Positions 36,960 to 47,119 of a DNA stretch of 64,000 bases are shown here, piece by piece (position 1 is the first letter of the stretch; each line of letters starts with the position of its first letter). The notes below the pieces were generated by a model. The model worked only from the letters and a program-made list of their open reading frames with translations. It did no database searches and had not been told where the DNA came from. Made by a program: the position numbers and the translations under genes. The stretch comes from Torreya grandis (taxonomy: Eukaryota > Streptophyta > Pinopsida > Cupressales > Taxaceae): NCBI GenBank assembly GCA_037957365.1, contig JARHVA010000349.1:5538501-5602500 (forward strand). Direction: 5' to 3'.

Positions 36960-37101
36960 CTGCAGTGATCTTTAGAAACCATTATCCAAGAAACCACACT
37001 AGGCATGACACAAATTATATCGATATAGTTCTTATTTTATCTAACTACACTGGCCATGACACTCAACTTTCTAATATAATTATTCCTATTTCAAACAACT
37101 A
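36960..37101. repeat. Minisatellite carrying the Gy-B insertion site
   Basis: Units of about 54 bp read like AACTACACTGGCCATGACAC plus an AT-rich half ending TTATTTCAAAC. The array is interrupted at 37101 by Gy-B and resumes at 55173 in the same phase of the unit. Confidence 0.8.
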
Positions 37102-37445
37102 TGTTATGCCTTTAACCTATAGTGCATCTAGGGATATGTTTGGTTGACTTGTGGCTTATATTCCTTTAAATTATCTTATTACATTTCTCGATGTTCTTAG
37201 TCTGGTCAACCTATGGAATAACCATGGCTAAGTAGATTATATAAATGAGGTAGTGGTTATTCTTTTATTATCATATTTATAATTATATTCCTATTACATT
37301 GTTGTGGAGGTTTCCCCCTCAAAGTGGCTTAGTTAGAATATTCAAGTATTCTACTCTTTTGCCAATTTTTATTGTGGATTTACTTATTTTGTTCTCTAAA
37401 ATATATAATTCTATTTTTATAAATCATCTAAGTAGTTTCATTACA
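37102..37445 (+). repeat. Gy-B 5' LTR
   Basis: 344 bp, TG at the start and CA (TTACA) at the end. TATATAAA is at 37238-37245. By eye it differs from the 3' LTR at roughly a fifth to a quarter of positions, so the insertion is old. Confidence 0.85.
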
Positions 37446-37447
37446 AG

Positions 37448-37458
37448 TGGTATCAAAG
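37448..37458 (+). promoter_or_regulatory. Gy-B primer-binding site
   Basis: TGGTATCAAAG, two bases after the LTR, is one change from the TGGTATCAGAG complementary to plant initiator tRNA-Met. Confidence 0.85.
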
Positions 37459-38199
37459 ATTTGATTTTGGTCAATTTTTAAAATATAGTTTTTTTGGATC
37501 TAGCATCTTAAGCACTAGAAGTTTAAAAAACATAACTTGTGATCTAGGTTGAATTTAATTTTTTCATCACCATAGTTTTGTTCATGAGGTTTTTTTACAT
37601 GAAATAAAAAAATAAAAAAATAAAATAAAAAATAAAAATAAATAAAATAAAATCTAGAATTTTTTTACCTTCTATAAATTAGTAGTAATTAGATTCATCC
37701 CTATGAGACAATTACAATAGTATGTTCTATCGATATAACTTTTTAGGCTAAAATTTTTCACCCTTTTGCACATTAGTATTCATTAGATTCATCTTGGTGA
37801 GGTGATCACAATCATACCATTTGATAATAAATTTATTTTTGGGTCATAACCCACTTAATTTTTATGCATGGTATGCAGTAATACTTGTGGTTATGGGAAA
37901 AGGAAATAAATTCCTAAAATTTCCCACAAAAATGACATGGAGTTGTAAAATTTTGATCAAATTATTTTAGAGATAGTTAAAAAAATTAAGTCATAGTTGT
38001 AGGGCATGGTGTAGAAATATGATCTTAGTGTGGTTAAAGGGGACCTCACAGGACTAAAAGGGGACCTAAATGTCTTATAGGGTCAATTACAACAAATCAC
38101 TGGGTAATTGGCCAACTTTTTAGCTTAGTAAATCCAAAATAACCCTCCACCACTCTAAATTAGTTTTCCTCATCTAAACAATCATAACAACAACCATGG
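37459..38199 (+). other. Gy-B leader
   Basis: Non-coding leader. It contains an A-rich low-complexity run of AAATA-type units at 37598-37655. A decayed start of gag may begin near 37890. Confidence 0.5.
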
Positions 38200-38900
38200 T
38201 ATAAAGTTGTTGTTGCCAAAATTAGACCTACATAAGTTTGATGGTAATAATCCACTCACATAGATTACTCAAATAGAACATTTATTTGATCTACATCAGA
38301 TTCCTTATTCATTAAAGGTGGTTATGGCCTCTCTATATCTATAAACTAAGTTGTATATTTTGTATTGTTGGTTGTGTGCTTAAAATAAAAATAAGGGTGT
38401 CCCAGTTTCATGGTCGATATTTTTTGAGGAGTTATAAATCCATTATCACAACAATGTCTCTAAAAACTAGTTCAACCAACTAGCCGAGTTATGCCAAAGT
38501 AGGACTATAAAGGATTGCATTCATTGATTTCAAAATCTTTCTTTATGTATGGTAGACATCACTAAAGAAACTTTGACTAAACTATTTTTGGGTGGCCTCA
38601 AAGATAACATCTAAATGGAGGTTTGCATGTTTAATCCTAGTAATGTATTTCAAGCCATGCTAAGGGAATGTATGGCTGAGGAAAAAGAGTTTATAAAATG
38701 AAAACCTTTCACTAATATGATTAAACGTATCTTCCCAGCACCATCATTTCCATATATCTCTTGATTGAAACCTCAATAAATTTAATAAAAATTTGCAAAC
38801 ATTTTATGTTTTGGTTTTGATATAAAATGGAGTAAAGGACATTGAAGTGATAAAAATAAGTTGTTTTACATTGAAGGTGCCAATGAGGAGAATAATATGA
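38200..38900 (+). pseudogene. gag: Gy-B gag remnant
   Basis: The frame gives L-P-K-L-D-L-H-K-F-D-G-N-N-P-L-T, then T-Q-I-E-H-L-F-D, then L-A-E-L-C-Q and L-F-L-G-G-L-K-D-N-I. These match the gag of gypsy elements with the N-P-L-T-W opening (family knowledge). A zinc-knuckle remnant near 38812-38850 keeps the first Cys and the K-W-S-K-G-H part. The second Cys reads Phe (TTT) and the Arg-Cys end is stop-Ser. Capsid role only; broken by many stops. Confidence 0.75.
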
Positions 38901-38999
38901 TGAAGATTCAGGGGTAGATTTGGAAGAACCTAAGGATGAATATAAATATTCTCAACCTACTATTTCTTGTAATACACTTTAAGGAATTAGTACTCTTGA

Positions 39000-39480
39000 A
39001 ACTCTTAAGGTGGTGGGTTTCTTGAAGAAATAGAAAGTGACTATGTTAATTAACCCTAAAAGTACACATAACTTCATAAATAGTAAGTTGGCTACTCATT
39101 AGAACTATTCATTAACCCAACTCTATAATTTTAGGTCACGATTGTATATGATGGTACCATCAACTATATGGTAAAATGTCATAACATTAATATTGTTATG
39201 GGAGACTACTTGTTAGAATACCCTATGTTTTCTATTCTCATGGGAGGAGTTAACATAGTTCTAAGAGTGTAGTGGCTCACCACTTTGGGCACTATTGAGA
39301 TGAATTTCCAAGAATTATTTATGAGGTTCCATTTAGAAGGTAGGACTTTTGAATTACATGGATTATGAACTAAATATTTACAACTGGTTAGTTCCCATAA
39401 GATGACAAATATTCTCATGAAAGTTGTTGAGGGATTTATGGGATGCTTATTTTCCATAGAGGTTCAACCAACCAAGGATT
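39000..39480 (+). pseudogene. Gy-B protease remnant
   Basis: M-L-I-N-P-K-S-T-H-N-F-I near 39043-39078 matches the active-site region of this class of retropepsin (usual L-I-D-S-G-S-T-H-N-F-I). The catalytic Asp is Asn (AAC at 39052-39054) and the Gly is lost. The part up to 39480 (L-L-E-Y-P-M-F-S-I-L-M-G-G-V) fits the C-terminal half. Confidence 0.65.
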
Positions 39481-39529
39481 ATACACATCTTGATTTTTAA
39501 AGGGTGTTGGATGACCATTCTATTATTTT

Positions 39530-40330
39530 TAGTGAGATGCCAAAATGTCTTCCTTTAAGTCGTACACATGATCATGCCGTCAATCTCATTATAGGAACTA
39601 CACCACCCAACATCAAACCCTATAAGTATCCCTATGCCTAAAAATTTGAAATTGAAAATATGGTACATAAGATGCTAGAGGTAGGAATAATCTAACATGG
39701 CCAAAGAAAATATTTCTCCCCTATGGTCATGGTGTGAAAGAATGATGACACTTGGAGGAAGCGTCCACACTACATAGAACTTAACAAGTACACCATCAAA
39801 AATAAGTTTCCTATTCTAGTAATTAATTATTTTTTAGATGAATTACATGGTGTTGTTTATTTTACCAAGTTAGACCTTAATTTTAGGTATCATCAGACAT
39901 ATCCACAATGAGGACATACTTAAAAAAGCTTTCAAAACTCATGAAGGCCATTATGAATTTATGGTCATGCCTTTTAGCCTCATAAATGCACCATCTACAT
40001 TTCAAATTTTAATTAATACTATTTTTAGGCCATTTTTTATAAAAAAAATGTTTTTGTGTTTTTTTATGATATCTTCATCTATATTAAAAATTGGATGACC
40101 ATTTGAAGCATGTGAAACAAGTACTTTTAGTTATAGAACAACATTAAGTTTATGAAAAACCTTATAAATTTACTTTCGATGTCCAAGATGTTGATTACTT
40201 TGGTTATATTGTTTCACATGAAGGAGTGAAATTTGATCTCAAAAAATCCAAGTGATGATGGAGTGATAGGTTCCCAAGACCCTTAAAAACCTATGAGGAT
40301 TTCTAGGGATAACTGGTTACTATCACAAGT
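39530..40330 (+). pseudogene. Gy-B reverse transcriptase remnant
   Basis: The start is L-P-L-S-R-T-H-D-H, then P-Y-K-Y-P-Y and M-L-E-V-G-I-I. H-Y-I-E-L-N-K-Y-T-I, then [15 protein letters not shown] follow, with the motif A Asp kept. [19 protein letters not shown] matches the family after a frame change. The catalytic box reads V-F-F-Y-D-I-F where the family has F-F-D-D, with Tyr from TAT at 40065-40067. Several frameshifts and stops. Confidence 0.85.
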
Positions 40331-40429
40331 TTATCAAAAATTATGGTAGAATTGTATCCCCACTCACCTCTTTCTTGGAGAAAGACTCCTCCTAGTAGAC
40401 TAATTCAGATACAACTTTAGTTTTGACTA

Positions 40430-40800
40430 ATCCATATTTTTCAAAAACTTTTATGTGGAGTGTGATGCATCAGGGTATGGCATGGGAGTTATACTCATTC
40501 AATAATGTAAATCATTAGAATTTGAAAATTACCAATTGAAGGGATAAATAGGCTCAAACCAATCTATGAGAAAGAGATGATGGTTATTATGCATGATGTC
40601 AGGTAATGGATACCTTATTTGATGGGTCAATAATTTTAGGTAAATACTTATCATGATAGCCTCAAAATTTTTTGGAACAATGATTATCTTTTGAAGAAAA
40701 AAATGGTTTACTAAAATGTTAGGTTTTGATTTAGAAATAGTATATAATAAAGGAAAAGAGAATGTGGTATAATATGCACTATATCAGAGAGGTGAATTAC
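40430..40800 (+). pseudogene. Gy-B RNase H remnant
   Basis: V-E-C-D-A-S-G-Y-G-M-G-V-I-L (from about 40456) keeps the first catalytic Asp. Further on, Y-E-K-E-M-M-V-I-M keeps the Glu. The third site reads N-T-Y-H-D-S-L-K where the family has T-D-H-x-S-L-K, so that Asp is Tyr (TAT at 40649-40651). Confidence 0.78.
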
Positions 40801-40879
40801 TTGAGGCATTTTTATGTGTAATGATTATTTGGTAGGTAGATTGGATAGAAGAAGCAAGATCAGAATGGGATAATGATAG

Positions 40880-41069
40880 TGTTACCCATGATTTGATTTA
40901 AAATCTTTAGCAGGGTTTTTGGTGAGCTAAAAAAATTATATGAAATGGGAATACATTATGCTATAAAGATAGATTATACCTTTGTAAGCATTCTCTCCTC
41001 AAAAATAAAATACTTTGGTAACTTCATACATCTATATTGGGAGGTCAATCAAGATTTTTGAAAACATAT
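40880..41069 (+). pseudogene. Gy-B integrase, N-terminal piece
   Basis: The zinc-binding region of integrase begins here and is cut at 41069 by Gy-C. The last five bases (CATAT) recur at 53643-53647. If the insertion and one repeat are ignored, the reading frame joins onto the C-terminal piece without a shift, which confirms the insertion point. Confidence 0.75.
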
Positions 41070-42142
41070 TTTAATCACCTAAAAGTGACACTTGAGTTTT
41101 AAAAGTGCTACTTGAGACCACCTATTCCTAGCATAGCCTTAGACCTATCCTAAAGCCTACTTTCACACTTATCCATCATTCATGTGGGCCACAAGCATCC
41201 TTAGTAATCCCTAAAGTAGTCTCAAACCCTCATTCTCACATCTTATCCCTTCATGCCTTAAATTTTACCACTTGGACACTAGCCCCATAATAGGGATAGT
41301 AGCACCACATGGCACTAGTGTCCTAATATTGGTGCTATTGTCATTTCCCTTACATAAGTGGATATATTTTCAAACCTTAGACCTCATAAGGTTAGCCTGG
41401 ACCACTTTTATCACCCACATAATCACTAAAATAATATATACACATGATTTTTATCCCTTTAACCATTATATGGAAATTAGATTCAAATAATACACACAAA
41501 CTCCGAATAAGATGTGCATAATTAAGGTTTTCAATCCCTATTCTAACTTAATTTTATATATTTCCATATATAACATTAATAAGCTCAAAGTACTTAGATT
41601 TATAGTCTCAAGCACATTCAAATCACTCAAGTATACAATCATACTAGCTTCACTTGCACTAAACACTTAGGTAGGAGAACTACATCAAGCTTGATCCCTC
41701 CTCAGAGTATTGGTATGTACGCAACATGCCCACATAGGGGTGTGGATCACACATCTAGAACATCATACGCACTAACCCCTTTTATCATGTTGTTCATTTA
41801 AACCCTTACAAGCTTGAAAACCTAGAGTTTTTAGAGTAAAATAAAGATATGGGAAAAAGTATTGATTATATAGACCTAAATTTGGACTAGAGCTAGAACA
41901 ATACCTAATCTATAAAACCCAAAAATCCATTAGATAAAGGACATTAGGTCTCAATGAGGAAGCAAGTGCCATATGGTTCTACTATCCAATTAAGGTGATA
42001 CTATCCAAGAAGGATTTTGACACCTGGATCCTATATGTGACTCTCATAGTAGATTCTACCTCAATTTTTAGCCTCTAGTTCATCTATCTCTATCATTTTC
42101 TAGATAAGTTCTTATTTACAATTTTTATTTCTATTTCTATAA

Positions 42143-43025
42143 TGTTAGGTTGTGGAGCTAAAAGCTTCACTATATGCAAACATGGAGGAGGTTGCTAAGT
42201 GTCATAGTCACCGGTGTCGGTCAAGCAAATTGGCATCAGTCAAGGGTGGACAAAAATCTACCGACATCGGTCATGGACCGGCCGATGTTAGTCATCTCTA
42301 GACAGATAGCGACCGAAGTCGATCGCCTGTGTGGTTCCAGAATTGCTAGTTTCATGAACAATTTGTTTAATGAATCAATTGTTTGCATGTAAAGACTAAT
42401 TTTAGTCTTGGAGTTGCGTGTCTAATTATTGTAATTAGAAGTCTAATTATTTTTTGCATGGGATATATATAATAGATTCATGGGGCTATATTGTAATTAA
42501 GGATAAGGAAGAGATCCTTCTAATTATAAGATCTAGGTTTGCAGGTGTGCAAAACTAGGTTGATCTGTAGGTGTGCAAGATCAAGAAGATCTACATGGTA
42601 AGTAAGATCATTTGATGTACAGGTTGTTACATGTTTAAGGGAGATCTACTTGGAGTACTTTGAGTACTTTTGTACTGGTAGTATTGTTACTGACTGGTGG
42701 AGGTGAACAACAACTCTGTGTTTGAGTTGTTTGTTGTGACCATAATTGAGAGAGAGAACTCTTGAAGGAGAATTACTAGGAGCCCTAGAGGTGTGGGAAG
42801 GCTCAGAGGTGTGGGAAGAGTGTGGCATCTTCTTTATTGTATTTTCTTTCTAGATGAGTTGAATACAAGATTGTATTGTCTCTCAAATTTTGTGTTGTTT
42901 CTGATTTCTAGTTACTTGTTACTTCTGGTTAAATTTCATATTTAGTTGCTTATACAAAGGTAATCAATTGTGCTCCTAATCTTGACAGTGGAATCAGAGT
43001 TGTTTGTTGTTCTAGATTCCTGACA
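42143..43025 (+). repeat. Co-D 5' LTR
   Basis: Begins TGTTAGG and ends CTGACA. It holds a cluster of dyad motifs at 42205-42327 (ACCGGTGTCGGTCA, ACCGACATCGGTCA, GCCGATGTTAGTCA). TATATATAA is at 42464-42472. GGAGTACTTTGAGTACT follows in the transcribed part. A 72-codon frame here has no coding meaning. Confidence 0.92.
42464..42472 (+). promoter_or_regulatory. Co-D promoter TATA box
   Basis: TATATATAA about 140 bp downstream of the dyad cluster. The 3' LTR has CTATATAATA at the same place (46264-46273). Confidence 0.6.
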
Positions 43026-43027
43026 AG

Positions 43028-43039
43028 TGGTATCAGAGT
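43028..43039 (+). promoter_or_regulatory. Co-D primer-binding site
   Basis: TGGTATCAGAGT, two bases after the LTR, complementary to initiator tRNA-Met. Confidence 0.93.
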
Positions 43040-43113
43040 GAGGTTGTAGGGAGCAAGTTTGTGTTTGATTACAGGTCACTCTCAGGGGTTTCTGATTGAG
43101 TGGGGGTATAGCA

Positions 43114-43855
43114 ATGGCAGAAGAAAGTAAGCTAAGAATGGAGAAGTTTAATAGCAAGAATTATCAATTATGGAGGATGCAAATAAAAGATTATCTGTAT
43201 CAAAAAGATCTGTACTTACCATTGGGTGGGGTTGCAAGCAAGCCCACAGATATGAAAGATGAAGAATGGAAGGTTCTTGATCAGAAGGCTCTGGGATCTA
43301 TAAGGTTGAGCCTGGCATCGTTTGTGATTTCCAGCTTATCACAGGCTAAGACAATGGTAGAGTTAATAAAATCTTTGGCAAATTTATATGAAAAACCCTC
43401 AGCTTTGAATAAGGTATTTCTTATGAAGCAATTATTTAATTTGCAAATGTTAGAAGGTGGATATGTACACAGTCATCTTAGTGATTTCCATGGTTTGGTA
43501 AACCAGTTAGTTTCAGTCAATATTGTTTTTGATGATGAAATTAAGGCTCTCTTAATCTTATGCTCATTACCTAAAAGTTGGGATAGTTTGGTATGGCAGT
43601 TAGTAATACTACGTCTGCTTCAAATATCTTAAAAGTTGATGATGTTGTTAGTGTAATATTGAATGAAGAAATTTGCAGGAAAAGCACAGGTGAATCATCA
43701 GGGAATGCTTTAAGTGTTGAAAGCAGGGGAAGGCAAAGAGAGAAGATCGAGTAAGGGAAATCAAGGTCAAAAATAGGTAGGAGATCTAGATCCAGGTATG
43801 GCAGAATAATCTACTGGAAATGTGGAAAGCAAGGGCATGTAAAGAAAGATTGTTA
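43114..43855 (+). pseudogene. gag: Co-D gag with zinc knuckle
   Basis: The ATG at 43114 opens M-A-E-E-S-K-L-R-M-E-K-F-N, followed by N-Y-Q-L-W-R-M-Q-I-K-D-Y-L, the classic copia gag (UBN2-type) start. It continues with L-Y-E-K-P-S-A-L-N-K and L-P-K-S-W-D-S-L. The first open part stops at 43632 after a frameshift. The rest includes a knuckle near 43812-43853 (W-K-C-G-K-Q-G-H-V-K-K-D-C) whose first Cys is Tyr (TAC). An in-frame ATG at 43096 gives six extra residues; the ATG before A-E-E fits the family better. Confidence 0.85.
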
Positions 43856-43856
43856 G

Positions 43857-44156
43857 TTGGTCGAAGATCAGTATGAAGGAAATGAAGAAGCAGATGTTGT
43901 AGATATTGTTGCACAGGATGCTCTTATATGTTCCTTGGATAAAGTGGAATCTTGGGTGTTATATTCTGGTGCCTCTTTCCATGCAACCCCAAATAGAGCA
44001 TCTTTTCATGAATATGTCCAGGGAGACTTTGGAGAGATTTATTTAGGGGATGGTAAGCCTTGTCAAATGGTTGGTAAAGGGAAAGTGCAGCTGAAATTGC
44101 AGATGGGCAACACATGGGTGTTGAAGGAGGTCATGCATGTCGCAGTCCTGAAGTAG
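43857..44156 (+). pseudogene. Co-D protease remnant
   Basis: W-V-L-Y-S-G-A-S-F-H-A-T-P is the copia protease active site (usual L-D-S-G-A). The catalytic Asp is Tyr (TAT at 43962-43964). The flap side is intact (G-D-F-G-E-I-Y-L-G-D-G-K, then V-G-K-G-K-V), as is the L-K-E-V-M-H-V end. A TAG at 44154 ends this piece. Confidence 0.85.
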
Positions 44157-44177
44157 AATTTAATTTTTGTAGGAAAG

Positions 44178-44435
44178 TTGGGTGATGAGGGATGCACAGT
44201 AACTCTCACAGCAGACTCTTGGAAAGTTTCCAAGGGTGCACTTGTTTTAGCTAGAGGTAAGAAAGTAGGTACTCTTTATCTATCTACTTGTATTATTGAT
44301 TTTCCTTCTGGTGTAGATTCAAAGATGTGGCTCCATAGGCTTGGTCAAATGAATAAGAAGGGGATGCATGTTCTTGATTCAAAGGGTAAGAGTTCAGATC
44401 TGGAAAGCATAAATCAAGATTTTTGTAAGCAATAG
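44178..44435 (+). pseudogene. Co-D pre-integrase segment
   Basis: This is the zinc-binding region before copia integrase. It includes L-Y-L-S-T, then W-L-H-R-L-G-Q-M-N-K-K-G-M-H-V-L, then a final D-F-C-K-Q, at which only the first Cys of the usual Cys pair remains. The DDE core that should follow is absent. Confidence 0.82.
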
Positions 44436-45068
44436 AAGAAAGTGAGGTTTCTTTAAACTCATGCTACAAGAAAGGATCGAGTCTATTGCACAAAGAAGAA
44501 ATCTGATGGTTTTGACAAGAACAAGAAAGCCTTAGTTTTCAAGGAGGAGATGATGGATAGAGATCAGCTCAAGGGGCTAAATAATTCTGAGTAGGGCAGT
44601 TTGGACAATGTTTTGATCCAAGGTAAGCTCACGAGTAAAAATTCATCACTCACAGGAAAACACAATTACCGACATTGGTCAGGTGGAACCGACATCGAAT
44701 AGGTAGGTACTAACGTTAGTCATGTATAGATTAGAGTCAGTGGTGTCAAGCAGGTGGCGATTGATGTCAGTTAAAGAACTAGTGTCAGTGACTAGGTGGA
44801 CACTGACATCAATTAGGGAACTGGCATCGGTGATCAGGTGGGATCGACATCAATCGGATGCAAACCAGGGTTGACCAAAAAATGGATTTTGGGTGGGCAG
44901 AAAGCTGTCAAGGAGTCTCAAATGCCCATGAGGAGGATTGAAAGGGTAAGTAAGCCTCAAATTTGTTATTCCCCTTCTTTATAATACTTGTTTCTCACTG
45001 ATGGTCAAGAATCAAGAAGTTTTAAAGAAGCAGAGTAGGTAGAATCAAGGAAACAGTGAGAGCATGGC
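44436..45068 (+). repeat. Co-D linker with dyad-repeat cluster, replacing integrase
   Basis: After a short Lys-rich remnant, 44660-44870 contains about nine degenerate copies of the same 13-14-bp motif found in the LTRs (for example ACCGACATTGGTCA, CTGGCATCGGTGA, CACTGACATCA), interspersed with CAGGTGG. It stands where integrase and the start of RT are expected. Confidence 0.7.
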
Positions 45069-45707
45069 ATGAATGGGGAATTTGATTCCTTGGATGAGAA
45101 CCAAATGGGAGATTTGGTAGTGTTGCCAACAGGAGAGAAAGCACTGAAAGATGAATGGATTCCCAAGTTAAATAAGAGAGAGAATGGACATGTGAGACGA
45201 AAGGCTAAGTTATATGGTCTTGAGCAAGCTGCAAGACAATGGAGGTTTGACAGGTGTATGACAAAGCATGGCTTTAGTCAATGTCAATATAACCATTGTG
45301 TTTCCTTTACCAAGTTGGATAATATTAGGTACATTATCCTATTACTGTATGTTGTGTGTATGCTTATTGCAGGGTCACACATGCAGGGAGTTGCTGAGCT
45401 AAAGGTAAAGTTAGCTCAGAGGTATGTCATGAAGAATTTGGGAGCATCAAAATTTTTTGGCATGAGTATTCCTAGAGACAGGGAAGATCATAGGTTGATG
45501 TTGTCTCAAGATGATTGTGTGAATAATGTAGTGGTGAGGTTCAAGATGTATGATGCAGAACCGGTTAGCACACCTATAGATGGACAGTTCACAGAACAGT
45601 GTCCCAATTCACATGATGAGGTTAAGTACATGTGTACTAGACCTGAGTTTGCCCAAGCAGTGGGTGTTGTCAGTGAGTTCATGGCCAATTTGGGAAAGAA
45701 GCACTAA
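45069..45707 (+). pseudogene. Co-D reverse transcriptase, internally deleted
   Basis: The 212-codon open frame starts in the RT N terminus (E-F-D-S-L-D-E-N-Q, A-L-K-D-E-W-I-P-K-L). It then jumps from R-R-K-A-K-L straight to Y-G-L-E-Q-A-A-R-Q-W. Roughly 75-100 residues are missing, including motif A with its catalytic Asp. The catalytic box reads L-L-Y-V-V-C-M-L-I-A-G where the family has Y-V-D-D (codons GTG TGT at 45354-45359). The C-terminal part is good (R-F-K-M-Y-D-A-E-P-V-S-T-P-I). Long and open, but dead. Confidence 0.88.
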
Positions 45708-45930
45708 AAAGTAGTTTAGTGGATTCTCAGGTATCTGAGAGGGACCAACAGCAAGTTAACACACTATGCAGGGTCAAGCACTTCAGAGATGGCAGGGGAC
45801 TTGAATGACAGGTGTAGCACCACAAGATGTGTGGTGGTTGGTCTTCAAGATTGAAATTGAAGAGGGATACAAGCCAAGAAACAAATTAGATGATGTATAG
45901 TTATAGGTATAGGTGCAGCTGTTTATCTCC
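45708..45930 (+). pseudogene. Co-D RNase H trace
   Basis: V-V then W-I-L-R-Y-L-R-G-T marks the RT/RNase H junction. E-M-A-G-D-L-N-D-R-C-S-T-T follows, matching the usual D-M-A-G-D-x-D-x-R-K-S-T. Most of the domain is missing before the polypurine tract. Confidence 0.65.
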
Positions 45931-45941
45931 AAGTGGGAGAT
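45931..45941 (+). promoter_or_regulatory. Co-D polypurine tract
   Basis: AAGTGGGAGAT directly precedes the 3' LTR TGTTAGG, the standard copia arrangement. Confidence 0.85.
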
Positions 45942-46824
45942 TGTTAGGTTGTGGAGCTAAAAGCTTCACTGTATGCAAACATGGAGGAGGTTGCTGAGTG
46001 TCATAGTCACCGGTGTCAGTCAGGCCAATAGACATTATTTAGGGGTGGACAAGAATCTACCAACATCGTTCATGGATCAGCCAATGTCAGTCATCTCCAG
46101 ACAGACAACGAATGACGTCGGTTGCCTGTGCGGTTCCAGAACTGCTAGTTTCATGAACAGTTTGTTTAACGAACCAGTTGTTTGCATGTAAAGACTAATT
46201 TTAGTCTTAGAGCTACGTGTCTAATTATTGTAATTATAAGTCTAATTATTGTTTGCATGGGATCTATATAATAGACTCATGGGGCTGTATTGTAATTAAG
46301 GACAAGGAAGAGATCCTTATGATTGTAAGATCTAGGTTTGTAGGTGTGCAAAACTAGGTTGATCTGCAGGTGTGCAAGATCAGGGAGATCTACGTGGTAA
46401 GTAAGATCATTTTATTTGTAGGTTGTTGCAAGTTCAAGGGAGATCTACTTGGAGTACTTTGAGCACTTGTGTATTGGCAGTATTATTACTGACTAGTGGA
46501 GGTGAACAACAACTCTGTGTTTGAGTTGTTTGTTGTGATTGTAATTGAGAGAGAGAACTCTTGAAGGAGAATTACTAGGAGCCCTAGAGGTGTGGGAAGC
46601 CTGAGAGGTGTGGGAAGAGTGTGGCATCTTCTTTATTGTATTTTCTTTCTGGATGAGTTGAATACAAGATTGTATTGTCTCTCAAATTTTGTGTTGTTTC
46701 TAATTTCTAGTTACTTGTTACTTCTGGTTAAATTCCGTGTTTAGTTGCTTATACAAAGGTAATCAATTGTGCTCCTAATCCTGATAGTGGAATCAAAGCT
46801 ATTTTTTGTTCTAGATTCCTGACA
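45942..46824 (+). repeat. Co-D 3' LTR
   Basis: 883 bp, same length as the 5' LTR. It keeps GACGTCGGT at 46113-46121 where the 5' copy has decayed. Confidence 0.93.
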
Positions 46825-46958
46825 TATAAAGGTCAAATTAAATTAATTATGTAATAGATCAGTGGTTGTATTTATTGTATATTTATACCCTAATTTGATA
46901 TACTCAACTCTTTAAATACATAAGATTTGCATTCACTAAGTCTTAAAAGGTTAAAACA

Positions 46959-47119
46959 TTTGGTGAACTTGACTTACTTTGAATAATATTCAAACCCTAA
47001 CCCAATTTTTTACTAGGGTTTGTATCCTTATTTTCATTAGTTTTTTTAAGCTTTTATAGATTTCATACATTCTATTTTATCAGCCCTATTTTAATTTGTT
47101 TAATATATGTGATCTAAAA
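46959..47119 (+). other. Gy-C primer region and leader
   Basis: The sequence after the LTR is TT then TGGTGAACTTGAC (46961-46973). This is a possible primer site starting TGG, perhaps a decayed TGGCGAACTTGAC. The tRNA is not identified. Confidence 0.45.

Larger units (their letters stand above)
42143..46824 (+). mobile_element. Co-D: internally deleted Ty1/copia element
   Basis: Two 883-bp LTRs (42143-43025 and 45942-46824) and perfect TATAA target repeats (42138-42142 and 46825-46829) define the element to the base. The internal part is only 2.9 kb: gag, zinc knuckle, protease, the pre-integrase segment, a repeat-rich linker, a shortened RT and a trace of RNase H. The integrase core is missing. 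LTRs differ at very roughly 7-8% of positions by eye, mostly transitions. This is the youngest insertion in the nest. Confidence 0.93.
41070..46958 (+). repeat. Gy-C 5' LTR, interrupted by Co-D
   Basis: The two pieces, 41070-42142 and 46825-46958 (the latter starting with one TATAA copy), give about 1202 bp of LTR, against 1201 bp for the 3' LTR. The left end reads TTTAATCACC where the 3' copy has TGTAATCACC. It contains two copies of a palindromic CACTAG/CACCATATGG motif (41276-41333 and 41965-42003). Confidence 0.85.

Noticed and set aside
35641..37101. Regularly spaced repeats as a CRISPR-like array
   Set aside because: Units are degenerate with no unique spacers of constant length, and the DNA is plant nuclear.
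37598..37655. A-rich run as a possible LINE or SINE tail
   Set aside because: It lies in the Gy-B leader with no element body upstream and no target duplication. Simple low complexity.
42174..42392. 72-codon frame present in both Co-D LTRs (second copy 45973-46191)
   Set aside because: It lies in LTR promoter DNA and recurs only because LTRs are duplicated.
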